A stretch of 64,000 bases of DNA from a bacterium. GTDB taxonomy: Bacteria; CLD3; SB21. Location of the stretch: contig WBUR01000009.1 of NCBI GenBank assembly GCA_008933615.1, forward strand, positions 37,497 through 101,496. The letters are read 5' to 3'. The first letter of the stretch is position 1; each line of letters opens with the position of its first letter. Shown piece after piece: positions 17,187 to 26,886 of the stretch. Below the pieces are notes generated by a model. It ran no database searches. It was not told where the DNA came from and saw only the letters and a list, made by a program, of their open reading frames with translations. The position numbers and the translations under genes are program-made.

Positions 17187-18998
17187 CTATTTTATGAACT
17201 TCTTAATTCCATCTCTGATACCCTGTGCCGCTTTCTTCTGAAATTTTGTATCAACAATCATTTTCTCCTGATCCGGCAATATCAAAAAGGCGCACTCAAC
17301 CAACACCGCCGGCATTTCCGCATTACGGCAAACCGCCATATTGCCTTGAAAGACCCCAAAATCATGCAGTTTGGTCCGTTTGACCAGTTTTTTTTGTATA
17401 GACTCAGCCAGTTTTTTACTTTGCGGATGATAATAGATCACGGACGGCCCCAGTGATTGACTGAAAGGGTTCACTCCATCCGGCAGTGCGTTATGATGGA
17501 TACTCACAAAAAGGTCGCACTTGTTTTCATTCGCAATGGCGACCCGGTCATACAGCGACAGGTTTTGAGAAGTATCCGTGTGTGTCATGATAATCGTCGC
17601 ACCGTCGGACTCCAATTCTTTTTTTAGCGCAAGAGCTGTTTCCACATTGGCTTGGCGTTCTGTCGTTCCGCGAGGGCCGGTTGCTCCGATATCTTTGGAA
17701 TGTCCCGGATCAATGCAGATTTTCAAACCGCGGAGTTCTTTTGTATTCGGTTTGTGTCTAATCGTCCATATTAAATTTGTTCCGTCATACGCTGTTTCAT
17801 ATCCCCAATGATGCGGTTCTTTCAAATCAACGGTCAAACGGTATACATCATTTTCCGGCTGAGACCATGATATATTTTTGACCTCATCATTTTTATTGTC
17901 AAACCGGATCCAATCCGTATCACTGATTCCGCCAAACAACGACAATTGAAGTTGCCGTTCACCGGTCTGTTCAACTCTGAATGGAATTTTTTCCGACATA
18001 ACTAATTGAACCACACTCTTCTGACCGACTTTTTTTACGCGAATCAGGGCAACCGTTGTTCTCGGAGTCGGCGTTCCCATGGGAAGATAACGCACATTTT
18101 TTTCAGGAATCCAGGCAGCATGAGACTCTGATAATCTTAGGCGAATTTGATTTCCCATCTTTCCATTCACGGCGCAGCGTATTCCCTTTTGCAGGAAATA
18201 ATAATAGGCGCGGCCGGGTTCAACAGTTGCATTGTTAACGTCGCTTACCAATTCAGCCACGCGCGCGTCTCTATCATCCCATGATGAAACTCTTCCAGGC
18301 GCATCGGCATAAACCGTGTCGTTGCCATGTTTAACATAGAAACGAATGACGGCATTTTTAAATGAAGCATTAATACGGCAATCGGCGCTGTACACACCAG
18401 GAATCCGTAATTGTTTTGAATGTTTCCTATTTCCAAAAACCGATTCATCCAAATCATGCTGCACCACCGACTCCAAAAGTACCTGGTCTTTTTTGATCAC
18501 GGTTCCATCCGAATTGATCACGGAGTAGCTCACACTTGCCCCGGGTGTAGCACGGCATGTTATTTTAACTCTGTCTCCTGCGTGCAGCCAAATGGAATCT
18601 CTGGGAAAAAGATAATTTCGATCCATGAACGTTTTTACTGAGTCCGGCGATTTGAACGAAAGGGGAATCTTTACTTGTCGGTTGAGTGTGTAGGTTGAAT
18701 CGCCGGCCGTAACTTTACACTCAAGAATAAAATTCGAATCGGCATTGATCTTTTCATGATCAATGCCAATATACCCAATGAAGGCGCCGTCATCTGTTGT
18801 GGAAATAAGTTGGCCATTGATAAAGAGCTTTGAATGCTGAAACTGAATTTGTCCAAGGACGAGCATAGAATCGGTTGCCGTAACCAACATGTCTTGGCGC
18901 GGATAGACAAGGCGGATAGATCCTTCCTGAGCATGTGTCGGAACCGAAGCCAAAATAAGAAATAAAACAACTGCGATCTTCCAAAAATAAAAATTCAA
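17187..18998 (-). CDS. exported N-acetylmuramoyl-L-alanine amidase (Amidase_3)
   Basis: A 603-aa periplasmic murein hydrolase that splits septal peptidoglycan between MurNAc and L-alanine. A signal peptide (1-23, ending THAQ) precedes about 400 residues of beta-rich, probably wall- or regulator-binding sequence, including a late AMIN-like segment (about 345-415). The catalytic domain covers 424-603 with zinc ligands H433, E447 and one of H501/H502, and the catalytic glutamate E568 in VLVECAF. A TTG start at 18998 is preceded by TAGGAGC. The long N-terminal part is bigger than in E. coli AmiA/B/C. rnpA follows after 12 bases and the TPR gene lies ten bases upstream. Confidence 0.93.
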   Translation of the reverse strand: MNFYFWKIAVVLFLILASVPTHAQEGSIRLVYPRQDMLVTATDSMLVLGQIQFQHSKLFINGQLISTTDDGAFIGYIGIDHEKINADSNFILECKVTAGDSTYTLNRQVKIPLSFKSPDSVKTFMDRNYLFPRDSIWLHAGDRVKITCRATPGASVSYSVINSDGTVIKKDQVLLESVVQHDLDESVFGNRKHSKQLRIPGVYSADCRINASFKNAVIRFYVKHGNDTVYADAPGRVSSWDDRDARVAELVSDVNNATVEPGRAYYYFLQKGIRCAVNGKMGNQIRLRLSESHAAWIPEKNVRYLPMGTPTPRTTVALIRVKKVGQKSVVQLVMSEKIPFRVEQTGERQLQLSLFGGISDTDWIRFDNKNDEVKNISWSQPENDVYRLTVDLKEPHHWGYETAYDGTNLIWTIRHKPNTKELRGLKICIDPGHSKDIGATGPRGTTERQANVETALALKKELESDGATIIMTHTDTSQNLSLYDRVAIANENKCDLFVSIHHNALPDGVNPFSQSLGPSVIYYHPQSKKLAESIQKKLVKRTKLHDFGVFQGNMAVCRNAEMPAVLVECAFLILPDQEKMIVDTKFQKKAAQGIRDGIKKFIK

Positions 18999-19007
18999 AT
19001 AAAGCTC

Positions 19008-19523
19008 CTAATTGCGCCTCTGCAAAAGGCTTTGAACCCGATGCAGTGACTCTTTTGCCGATTCATATTCAGGATACAATTCCAGCGCTTTTCCGTACTC
19101 TTCCTCCGCGGAAAGCCAATCGCCCTGTCTTTCCTTAATTCTACCTAAATTAAAATACGGATAGTGGCGGGCGTCATACCGTTTGGCCTCTTTGGCGCGC
19201 TCAAACCAAATAACCGCCTCGTCTAATTGCTCAAGGCTCAAAAGATACGCGCCGATATCGTTATACGGATTTCCAAAATCCGGGTCTAAAGCGATTGCTG
19301 TTTCGCATTCTGAAATCGCTGCCCGATAATCGCCTTCAAAACTAAATGCCCAGCCAAGAAAAGTGTGCGCCTCAGAGGTTGGAAAGAGGTCAATGGACTT
19401 TTTGTAATGCTCTATCGCTTCACGTATATGGCCGCTCATTTGATATTGATAGCCCTGATGAAAATGATATTCGGCCTCACGCAAAAGCGCACTGTCATTT
19501 TTTCTGAATGTTTCCTCAAACAT
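19008..19523 (-). CDS. TPR-repeat protein
   Basis: A 171-aa protein made almost entirely of about four tetratricopeptide repeats (for example AIEHYKKSIDLFP, AISECETAIALDP and AEEEYGKALELYP), a scaffold for protein-protein contact. No signal peptide is seen, so it is probably cytoplasmic. The ATG at 19523 is chosen; a TTG 45 bases upstream adds residues unlike a TPR protein. It ends ten bases before the amidase gene, hinting at a shared transcript, though a direct link to wall cleavage is only inference. Confidence 0.8.
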   Translation of the reverse strand: MFEETFRKNDSALLREAEYHFHQGYQYQMSGHIREAIEHYKKSIDLFPTSEAHTFLGWAFSFEGDYRAAISECETAIALDPDFGNPYNDIGAYLLSLEQLDEAVIWFERAKEAKRYDARHYPYFNLGRIKERQGDWLSAEEEYGKALELYPEYESAKESLHRVQSLLQRRN

Positions 19524-19639
19524 GATATTAATTTCATGAGATATGATTTCAATGGAATGTAGAAACAACCGTACCCATTTTCAAGATTATAAATACCCTG
19601 GGCCGATTAGATAGAGAGTTCATTTCAGGAAAGAACAGA

Positions 19640-19667
19640 CAAAAAAAGCGAAGGGTTTCCTTCGCTC
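19640..19667 (-). terminator. rho-independent terminator after the TPR gene at 19698
   Basis: An 8-bp stem (AGCGAAGG with CCTTCGCT, loop GTTT on the plus strand) lies 30 bases downstream of the stop at 19698 and is followed, on the minus strand, by a run of T. It separates the exporter operon from the amidase group. Confidence 0.85.
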
Positions 19668-19697
19668 TTTGAATATTTAACTTCATTAAATAAAAAC

Positions 19698-20666
19698 CTA
19701 TTCATCAAGTTTCGACCTCGCCTCATCGGCTTGTGAGCCGGTTGGAACCAGCGCTAAATAACGCTTGTAATTATCCTTCGCTTCCTTTTTCATGTTTTTC
19801 TTTTCATAACACTTGGCTAAATTAAACACCGAAGGACCAAACTTGGGATCAACCGAAACCGCTTTCTTATAAGCATCAATCGCATCATCCAATTTGTTAT
19901 CCGCTACATACCCATCGCCTAGACTGTCATAGGAATTAGCATTGGCCGGATCGTATTCGACCATTTTTTTGAACAGCTCAACCGCTTCCTTTGTTCGTTT
20001 TTGCTTGAGATACATATACCCAAGTTGATGATAAGGTGCTGCTTTTAGCGGTTGAGCCGCGATTGCCTTCTTAAAATACACTTCTGCGGATTGCCAATCC
20101 TCCTCATGATTATAGATCGACCCATAAGCCATAAAGCCTTGATACGCATCCAATTTCACCAATGCATCCGCCTGTTCTTTCGCTTTTTCAATGCTTCCCC
20201 CCATGATACCGGGTGCCATCACATAAAACTGCGTCAACGCCATCCTTGCTTCTGGATAATTGGGATCCAGTTCAACGGCTTTTTCCATTGCTTTCTTGAT
20301 CTTGGGGGCCAGAAAGGCTTGCTTTAACATGTTGCTTTGCATGGCTTTTGCACCTAATGCGTTGGACAACATCAGGTGATATTTTGCATTGGAATTCTCA
20401 GCTTCAATGGCTCTTTCGAGATGATCGATTGCTTTGTCGGCATCACGATCAAACCTCAAATAAATAGACCCGAGATAATAATGTGCTTCGGCTTGATGGT
20501 CCGATCCATTTAAAATTTTTTCAAAAATCGATCTTGCTTCGGCATATTTTTTATTATTAAATAATTCCCGGCCTTGTTCAATCTCAGATTGGGCCAATGC
20601 AGCTGAATTCAAAGAAAACAAGATCAACAATCCATGAACCGGAATAGCTTTTATACTGTCAGTCAT
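19698..20666 (-). CDS. exported TPR-repeat protein next to the exporter genes
   Basis: A 322-aa protein with a signal peptide (1-25, ending ALAQ) and about six TPR units, including AEAHYYLGSIYLRF, AAPYHQLGYMYLKQ and GPSVFNLAKCYEKK, so it should act in the periplasm as a binding scaffold. It is last in the minus-strand exporter group, 27 bases after the second permease gene, and ends at a terminator. The position suggests it works with the MacAB-TolC-like pump, for example in substrate capture, but no such partner is established from sequence alone. Confidence 0.82.
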   Translation of the reverse strand: MTDSIKAIPVHGLLILFSLNSAALAQSEIEQGRELFNNKKYAEARSIFEKILNGSDHQAEAHYYLGSIYLRFDRDADKAIDHLERAIEAENSNAKYHLMLSNALGAKAMQSNMLKQAFLAPKIKKAMEKAVELDPNYPEARMALTQFYVMAPGIMGGSIEKAKEQADALVKLDAYQGFMAYGSIYNHEEDWQSAEVYFKKAIAAQPLKAAPYHQLGYMYLKQKRTKEAVELFKKMVEYDPANANSYDSLGDGYVADNKLDDAIDAYKKAVSVDPKFGPSVFNLAKCYEKKNMKKEAKDNYKRYLALVPTGSQADEARSKLDE

Positions 20667-20693
20667 ACGCGTTCTATTTTCTGACTTATGTAG

Positions 20694-21944
20694 TTATTCA
20701 AAACGCAGTGATTCGATAGGATCAAGTTTCGATGCCTTCGAGGCCGGCCACATACCAAAAATGATTCCGATGAAACTGCAAAAGATCAATCCGGCTATTG
20801 CCCAATCATAGGGGATTGTCACGGGCACATTCACCAGGAAGCTGACAATATTGCCAATCGCAACGCCGACCCCAATGCCAATGAAACCGCCGATCTCGCA
20901 CAATACCACCGCTTCGATCAGAAATTGTAACATGATGTCTTTTCGTTTCGCGCCGATCGCTTTACGAATTCCGATTTCTTTCGTTCGCTCTGTAACCGAG
21001 ACTAACATGATATTCATGATACCTATGCCTGCTACTACCAACGCAATTCCTCCCATCGCGATCGCTACCAGTTTGATCACCGCCGTCATTTCTCCAAAAG
21101 CACGCACCATGCTGTCATTTGAAAATATGTCAAAGTCATCTTCTTCGAGCGGCTTCACGCCTCGCTTAATACGAAGGACTCCTCTTACTTCTTCGATCAA
21201 ATCATCCAATTGTACTCCCTGCCGGGCTTTGACGGTGATATTGACAGACCGGTCACGGCCGTCTGAATCTTTCAGGCCAAATTGCTGCACAAACGCCGAG
21301 ATGGGTATGCACGCGCTGTTGTCTCCCGATCCGGAAGGCGTATCTCCTAATTCTTCATAAACACCGATCACCGTATATTTGTAACCGCCGATTTTCACGA
21401 TTTGATCAATAGGGTCTTTGAATGGAAATATTTTATTTACTATGCGCGAACCTATAACAATTACTTTCCGGCCAACCTTTACGTCCTCGTCGGAAATGAA
21501 TCTCCCGACTCCCACCATTTGGTTATTGTTGATCTGAAATTCCGGCGTTCCTCCGGCGAGGGAAACGTTCGGATTTGTTTTCAGGTCTTCATGCGCAAGT
21601 TGTGCAGGCTGTTCCCACAATTCAGCGCCGACTAATTCTGCGTCTTTAACCTTTTCACGAATAAGATCCGCCTGCTCGATCGTAAGCGGTTTGCGTCGCT
21701 GTATCTTTCGCCAGTTTTGTCCCGGACCGCCGATCGCAGGCCATTTTTGAACTTGGAATGTATTCGAACCTAAGCGGCTGAGGTCACTGTCCAATTTAGC
21801 CTGAATAACGGCGATGCCCGTCATGACCGCGATAATTGAAGCTACGCCCGCAACAACACCCACCAGCGTCAAGAATGAACGGAGTTTGTTTGTTATAACG
21901 GCGTTAAATGCCATTTTGATATTTTCGCCTAAATCAATTTTCAT
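20694..21944 (-). CDS. MacB/FtsX-type ABC permease (second copy)
   Basis: A 416-aa permease with one N-terminal membrane helix, a large periplasmic MacB-type core (about 45-285) and three C-terminal helices of the FtsX domain. The conserved cytoplasmic coupling stretch reads VTERTKEIGIRKAIGAKRKDI. ATPase and permease are separate chains here. It is the second of two adjacent related permeases, 30 bases downstream of the first, suggesting they form a heterodimer rather than the MacB homodimer. Families of this kind export toxins, lipoproteins or small molecules through mechanotransmission, not by a channel across the membrane. Confidence 0.92.
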   Translation of the reverse strand: MKIDLGENIKMAFNAVITNKLRSFLTLVGVVAGVASIIAVMTGIAVIQAKLDSDLSRLGSNTFQVQKWPAIGGPGQNWRKIQRRKPLTIEQADLIREKVKDAELVGAELWEQPAQLAHEDLKTNPNVSLAGGTPEFQINNNQMVGVGRFISDEDVKVGRKVIVIGSRIVNKIFPFKDPIDQIVKIGGYKYTVIGVYEELGDTPSGSGDNSACIPISAFVQQFGLKDSDGRDRSVNITVKARQGVQLDDLIEEVRGVLRIKRGVKPLEEDDFDIFSNDSMVRAFGEMTAVIKLVAIAMGGIALVVAGIGIMNIMLVSVTERTKEIGIRKAIGAKRKDIMLQFLIEAVVLCEIGGFIGIGVGVAIGNIVSFLVNVPVTIPYDWAIAGLIFCSFIGIIFGMWPASKASKLDPIESLRFE

Positions 21945-21974
21945 AATTTTTTATTTTATGATCGTATATGATTA

Positions 21975-23213
21975 TTATTCATAACGCAATGCATCTATAG
22001 GATCTAACCGCGACGCTTTTAAGGCCGGTAAAAAACCGGACAGTATGCCGACAACAATTGCGATCAGAACGGCAACAAGAACCACGCCAATCGACAACTG
22101 CGCGGTAAAGAAAATATTGATTACGTAACTTATAATATAAGATAGAATCAATGCTATAACGCAGCCGATCAGACAGATCATGGCTGCTTCAAAAAGAAAT
22201 TGGACCAGAATGGTCTTTCGTTTTGCGCCGATCGCCTTTCGGATTCCGATCTCGCGAGTTCTTTCCGTCACGGATACAAACATAATATTCATAACGCCGA
22301 TGCCGCCGACAAACAGGGAAATGCTCGTAATAAGGACCCCCACCAAGCCGACAACGCCCATAATTTGATCGTATACTTTTGTAAAAGTATCCTGGCGGTT
22401 TATTGAAAAATTCTCACCCGCAGTCGGCTTCAGTTTTCTTATTTTTCGCATAGCGCCCGTGATCTCATCCGATGTATCGTCCATCAAACTCATATCCTTG
22501 ACCTTCACAGCAAGCTGCAATCCCCTGGAACGCCCGAACGATTTTAGAAAAGTTGAAATCGGAATGGCTACTTGCGCATCTAAATTAGGCCCTCCTAAGC
22601 CACCGAGAAATCGGCCTTGCTTCTCTATGACGCCAACTATTTTGAAATTGTAGGCCCCTATTTTTAATTTTTTTCCGATAGGATCTTTGTTTTCAAACAA
22701 TTTTTCCTTGACATCAAAACCGATCACACAGATGTACTTAGAATTCTCTACATCGAGATTCGTCACAAATCTTCCCGCTTCCGGTACGGCAGAAGATGTG
22801 AATAACTCGTTTTCCGTCGTTCCGCGAACGAAAATATCTTCCAGCGTCTTGGATTCATATTTGACGGGTCGAACAGTGCCCACGCTGGGATTAACCGCTA
22901 CGATTTTATCTCCCAATGCTTTTTTAAGTTTTTTGCTTTCGTCAAACGTAATTTGCGGCCGGTTACGATACTTCCACCAGTCGTCCATGATGAGCCACGG
23001 ATGTTTAGATACATATAGAACATCCGTTCCCATCGCCGACAATTGCGACTGAAATGAATTTCTCATGCCCACCATCACCGTCATCGTTGTAGATACGGCC
23101 GTAATTCCTATGACAATACCGAGAGTGGTAAGAAATCCTCGTGCTTTATTGGCGCGAATCGCGTTGAGCGCGATTCTGAACGCTTCTATTGTTTCGTAAA
23201 ACAGTCGTTTCAT
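21975..23213 (-). CDS. MacB/FtsX-type ABC permease (first copy)
   Basis: A 412-aa paralogue of the neighbouring permease with the same layout: one helix near residues 20-45, periplasmic MacB core, and three helices at the C-terminus after VTERTREIGIRKAIGAKRKTI. Its core differs enough from the next gene (for example FGRSRGLQLAVKVKD in place of FGLKDSDGRDRSVNI) to argue for an old duplication and separate roles in a heterodimer. It is 35 bases from the ATPase gene, and the ATG at 23213 is unambiguous. Confidence 0.92.
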   Translation of the reverse strand: MKRLFYETIEAFRIALNAIRANKARGFLTTLGIVIGITAVSTTMTVMVGMRNSFQSQLSAMGTDVLYVSKHPWLIMDDWWKYRNRPQITFDESKKLKKALGDKIVAVNPSVGTVRPVKYESKTLEDIFVRGTTENELFTSSAVPEAGRFVTNLDVENSKYICVIGFDVKEKLFENKDPIGKKLKIGAYNFKIVGVIEKQGRFLGGLGGPNLDAQVAIPISTFLKSFGRSRGLQLAVKVKDMSLMDDTSDEITGAMRKIRKLKPTAGENFSINRQDTFTKVYDQIMGVVGLVGVLITSISLFVGGIGVMNIMFVSVTERTREIGIRKAIGAKRKTILVQFLFEAAMICLIGCVIALILSYIISYVINIFFTAQLSIGVVLVAVLIAIVVGILSGFLPALKASRLDPIDALRYE

Positions 23214-23248
23214 ATATAATCTTTTTGAACGTGATGGATTATCTGTCT

Positions 23249-23965
23249 TTAAGCGTCAACAAGAACTTTTTTAAATACTTTTCTACCGTTCATCATCTCA
23301 TCGACTTCGATGCAACCGTCTTTTAAGCGAACGACGCGGCGTGCGTGCGACGCAATATCTTCTTCGTGGGTTACCAGGATAATCGTGTTCCCGGCTTTGT
23401 AGAGATCCTCAAATACGCCCATGATCTCTTCTCCGGTTTTTGAATCCAAGTTTCCGGTAGGTTCATCTGCCAAAATGATCGACGGGTTGTTCACCAATGC
23501 TCTCGCAATGGCAACACGCTGACGCTGGCCTCCGGAAAGTTCATTCGGTTTGTGTTTCATGCGTTCAGTCAGGCCGACTTTTTCAATCGCATCAAGTGTG
23601 GCGCTTCTGCGTTCCGATGCACCAACGCCCGCATAGATCATCGGTAATTCCACGTTATGAAACACATCTGAGCGAGGAATCAGATTAAAATTCTGAAACA
23701 CAAAACCAATCCGTTTATTTCGGATCTCAGCTAATTGATCATCCGTCAATTTTGCAACATCCTGACCTTCAAAAAGATATTCGCCGCTGGTGGGCGTATC
23801 CAAACACCCTATCATATTCATCATCGTCGATTTACCGGAACCCGAAGGGCCCATGAGCGCGATGTATTCGTTTTTTTTGATCGTCATAGAAACCCCGCGT
23901 AGCGCATGAACCTGCTCCGTGCCGATCGTATACACTTTTGTCATATTTCTGAAATCTATTACCAT
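23249..23965 (-). CDS. MacB/LolD-type ABC transporter ATPase
   Basis: A 238-aa nucleotide-binding subunit. Walker [10 protein letters not shown], the Q-loop in [11 protein letters not shown], signature [15 protein letters not shown], Walker [14 protein letters not shown] and the switch histidine in LVTHEEDIA are all present. It powers the two adjacent MacB-type permeases. The gene order adaptor, ATPase, permease, permease and the strong match to the MacB/LolD class define the transporter type. The ATG at 23965 lies 40 bases from the adaptor gene. Confidence 0.94.
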   Translation of the reverse strand: MVIDFRNMTKVYTIGTEQVHALRGVSMTIKKNEYIALMGPSGSGKSTMMNMIGCLDTPTSGEYLFEGQDVAKLTDDQLAEIRNKRIGFVFQNFNLIPRSDVFHNVELPMIYAGVGASERRSATLDAIEKVGLTERMKHKPNELSGGQRQRVAIARALVNNPSIILADEPTGNLDSKTGEEIMGVFEDLYKAGNTIILVTHEEDIASHARRVVRLKDGCIEVDEMMNGRKVFKKVLVDA

Positions 23966-24005
23966 TTTACGATCCTCATTTGGTCAGTGACTTTTTTGTT
24001 AAATA

Positions 24006-25301
24006 TTAATTCCCGTCACGTTCTTCATCTTGTCCGCCTTTGGCCATCTTCTTCTCGTTATCAACTTTTACTTTGGATCCGTTCTCGAGCAATTTACTTA
24101 TGGCGCGGTAATTTCCTATAACCACCTCATCACCCTCTTTAAGGCCTTCAAGGATTTCGATATGCGATTCGCTTTGAATTCCGGTCTTTACCGCTTTGGC
24201 TACTGAGGTTCCGTTTTCAATGACGAAAACAACTTCAACGACGCCGTCTTTATTTGGCTTGAATTCACTCGCCGTATCGTTGGCAATAGCTACGTCCTTT
24301 TCAACACCTTCTTTGTGTTTTAATTTTTCAGGTAACCGTACGGTAACGCATTGGATCGGAACGCTCAGCACGTTGGTTTTCACATCCGTTGTAACGTCGG
24401 ACGTCGTGGACATTCCCGGTCTTAATGTCGGTATATTGTCCGATAAAGCGATCTTCACTTCAAATTCAGTTTTTTCTTCCTGTGTGCCCGCTGAAATGAC
24501 ATTGGCCGTATTGGCAATTTCCGTTACACGGCCGTGCAGTTTTTGATCGTTAAGCGCATCGACTTCGATGACAGCCGAATCATTTAAACTGACGGATACC
24601 ACATCGTTTTCATCCACATTGACACGCGCTTCCATTTCTGCTAAATTGGCAACAACCATGATCACATCCTGAGAAAATTGTGACCCTAATGCAATTTCAC
24701 CAACTTCTTTATTTAATTTACTCACCGTACCGGCAATAGGAGAAAAAATCTCTGTTTTACTCAGGTTATCCAAGTTTCGATCCAGATCGGCCTGCGCAGC
24801 TTGAACCTGGCTTTGGGCAGATTCTACAGCCGACCGGCTCGTTGAAAGTCCCGCCTCGGCCGATTGCAGTTCAGAATCGGCAGCAAGTTTCTTGTCATGT
24901 AAGCCCTTGATTCGATCATAATCCTGTTTAGCTTTAAGCAAACTTGCCTCCGCAGAAATCACCTGCGATTTGGCGCGCATGAGTTCCGCTTTGGACTGAT
25001 TTACTGAGGCTTCATATACTGTTCGATCAAGAGAAACCAATAATTGCCCGCGTTGAACACGGTCCCCTTCTTTGACGGTCATTTTCGTGATTTTTGCGCT
25101 GACATTGGAACTGATCTTAATATCCGTCACGGGCTGAATTTTCCCGGACGCGCTGACCGTTTTGATCACGTCGCCGCGTTTTACTTTTTCCGTCTGAACC
25201 TCGATCAAGTTTTCTTTTTTATTCGCCAGATTAAATACGACGACGGCCGTGATCACAATTGCCAATCCGGCGCCGATGAGTATTTTTTTCTTCTTGGACA
25301 T
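24006..25301 (-). CDS. MacA-like periplasmic membrane-fusion protein
   Basis: A 431-aa adaptor of the HlyD/RND type linking the inner-membrane ABC complex to TolC. After an N-terminal membrane anchor (6-27) come a lipoyl-like half-motif (SASGKIQPVTDIKISSNVSA), an alpha-helical hairpin (about 85-185, rich in Q, A and S heptads), the second lipoyl half SPIAGTVSKLNKEVGE, and beta-barrel and membrane-proximal domains. The ribosome site AAGGAG is strong. It is 40 bases from TolC-like gene upstream. A charged C-terminus (KMAKGGQDEERDGN) is unusual but looks real. Confidence 0.92.
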   Translation of the reverse strand: MSKKKKILIGAGLAIVITAVVVFNLANKKENLIEVQTEKVKRGDVIKTVSASGKIQPVTDIKISSNVSAKITKMTVKEGDRVQRGQLLVSLDRTVYEASVNQSKAELMRAKSQVISAEASLLKAKQDYDRIKGLHDKKLAADSELQSAEAGLSTSRSAVESAQSQVQAAQADLDRNLDNLSKTEIFSPIAGTVSKLNKEVGEIALGSQFSQDVIMVVANLAEMEARVNVDENDVVSVSLNDSAVIEVDALNDQKLHGRVTEIANTANVISAGTQEEKTEFEVKIALSDNIPTLRPGMSTTSDVTTDVKTNVLSVPIQCVTVRLPEKLKHKEGVEKDVAIANDTASEFKPNKDGVVEVVFVIENGTSVAKAVKTGIQSESHIEILEGLKEGDEVVIGNYRAISKLLENGSKVKVDNEKKMAKGGQDEERDGN

Positions 25302-25340
25302 AGGGTTTCTCCTTAATAAAAGTAAAATTTAGTTGTAAGC

Positions 25341-26648
25341 TTAGTTACTCAACATTCCTACTGCCAGCAAATACTGCTGACGAGCGTAAATAAAATCGTA
25401 GATCGACTGCGTATAATTTGCTTCTGCTGTCGAATATCCCGTATTTGCCGTGATCTGATCCAAAACGGTTCCTGCGCCAAGATTATAACGTTCTGTAGCC
25501 AGGCGAAGATCTTCCTTAGCCGACTTTACGTTTTCTTCCGATAACTTCACATTTTCAAACGACGTTTGCATATTTAACAACGCAATTTTAATATCGAGCG
25601 CAACTTTACGTTTTGTGGTTTCTAAATTGCTTTTGGCAGTCTGAACGCTTTCATTGGCCCTTATGACACCAGCATTGGTTTGAAATCCTGAGAAAATAGG
25701 AATTTGTAGATTAATTCCAATACTGCTGCGGTCGTTCATCGTATAGGATTTATATGTTTTTGGTACAAAACCATCATTCCATTGATAGGTTGCAAACGCG
25801 CTTACAACCGGGAAATAACCACTTTTAGAGGCTTTTAGAGAACCCTGGGCGCTTTCAACTTTTTTTGTGGATGCTAAATAATCTTTTCGTTGTTCGAGTG
25901 CATTCTCATATGCGTCGTCAAACTCAACCTTCAACAATTCCGCATTTGGATCAAACGGAAGTTCGACTAAGGTGATTTCAGTGCGCACGTCGATGCCAAT
26001 CAAACTATTCAAACTGGCTTTTGACGTATTTAAATTGTTCTTGGCCTTGTTGACTGATAACTTATCAGACCCAACCTGAACTCGTTGTTTGTACACATCG
26101 GATAATATCTGAGCGCCAAGTTTATTACGTTCTTCAAGTCTCTTAAGTTGTTCTTCGCTCCTCTTAAGATTCTCTTCACTGATCTTCAAAAGCTGCTGAT
26201 TTTTCAAAACATTTACATAGGATTGGTATATCTGAAGAGTTACCTCTTGTTTTGCTTGTTCAAAATCGTATCGTGCAGACTTTTCGTCCGTTTTTGCTTG
26301 CGATATATCTACAAATTTCTTAAAACCGTCGAACAAGACGTAATTAGCCGTTACATTATATGAATAACTCTCAGAGCTATTTTTGACTCCTGAGGTTGTA
26401 AAAAAAGGACTAGACTGGTCTGACAAGGAATATCTGCCATTCAGGTCCACCGTAGGCAATGCGTTGCCCCACGTTTTTGGTAAAACGTTTGCAACAGTAG
26501 CGTTGTAAGAGTTTTGCGCCGTGATGACCTGAATATTATTTTGCATGGCAATTTTAACCGCTTCATCAATATCAATTGCCCTTTTTTCCTGAGCGCTTAT
26601 CGTGGTTGACGCCGACAAAATCATCGCCAATAATGTCCATTTTTTCAT
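25341..26648 (-). CDS. TolC-family outer-membrane efflux protein
   Basis: A 435-aa outer-membrane channel subunit with a signal peptide (1-19, ending SAQE) and two homologous halves of the OEP fold, each with long alpha-helical tunnel segments and two barrel strands (for example YSYNVTANYVLFDGFKK and SSIGINLQIPIFSGFQT). It is the first gene of the exporter group; the order TolC, MacA, ATPase, two permeases and a TPR protein indicates one tripartite pump unit. GAGGAGA precedes the start. Confidence 0.93.
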   Translation of the reverse strand: MKKWTLLAMILSASTTISAQEKRAIDIDEAVKIAMQNNIQVITAQNSYNATVANVLPKTWGNALPTVDLNGRYSLSDQSSPFFTTSGVKNSSESYSYNVTANYVLFDGFKKFVDISQAKTDEKSARYDFEQAKQEVTLQIYQSYVNVLKNQQLLKISEENLKRSEEQLKRLEERNKLGAQILSDVYKQRVQVGSDKLSVNKAKNNLNTSKASLNSLIGIDVRTEITLVELPFDPNAELLKVEFDDAYENALEQRKDYLASTKKVESAQGSLKASKSGYFPVVSAFATYQWNDGFVPKTYKSYTMNDRSSIGINLQIPIFSGFQTNAGVIRANESVQTAKSNLETTKRKVALDIKIALLNMQTSFENVKLSEENVKSAKEDLRLATERYNLGAGTVLDQITANTGYSTAEANYTQSIYDFIYARQQYLLAVGMLSN

Positions 26649-26814
26649 AGTAATCTCCTCATAAGTTCAATATGATTTTTTAAACTAATTCTATATTCGT
26701 AATTCAAGAAACTTTGTTTCATTTTTTTTACTAATCTACAAAATATATTTTAAATTGCCAACCGCCCCCCGGTGTATTCAACAAATATTAGACAGATAAA
26801 GGTAACAAAAGTTT

Positions 26815-26851
26815 CAAAAAAAAACTCCATGAAGACAACTTCATGGAGTTT
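26815..26851 (-). terminator. rho-independent terminator after the Yip1-like gene
   Basis: A 13-bp perfect stem (AAACTCCATGAAG with CTTCATGGAGTTT, loop ACAA on the plus strand) followed on the minus strand by nine or more T. It lies 36 bases after the stop at 26887 and insulates the exporter operon, whose promoter must lie between 26649 and 26815. Confidence 0.9.
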
Positions 26852-26886
26852 AATTCAAATGTCAGGATGACCAAAGTTACTCGATT

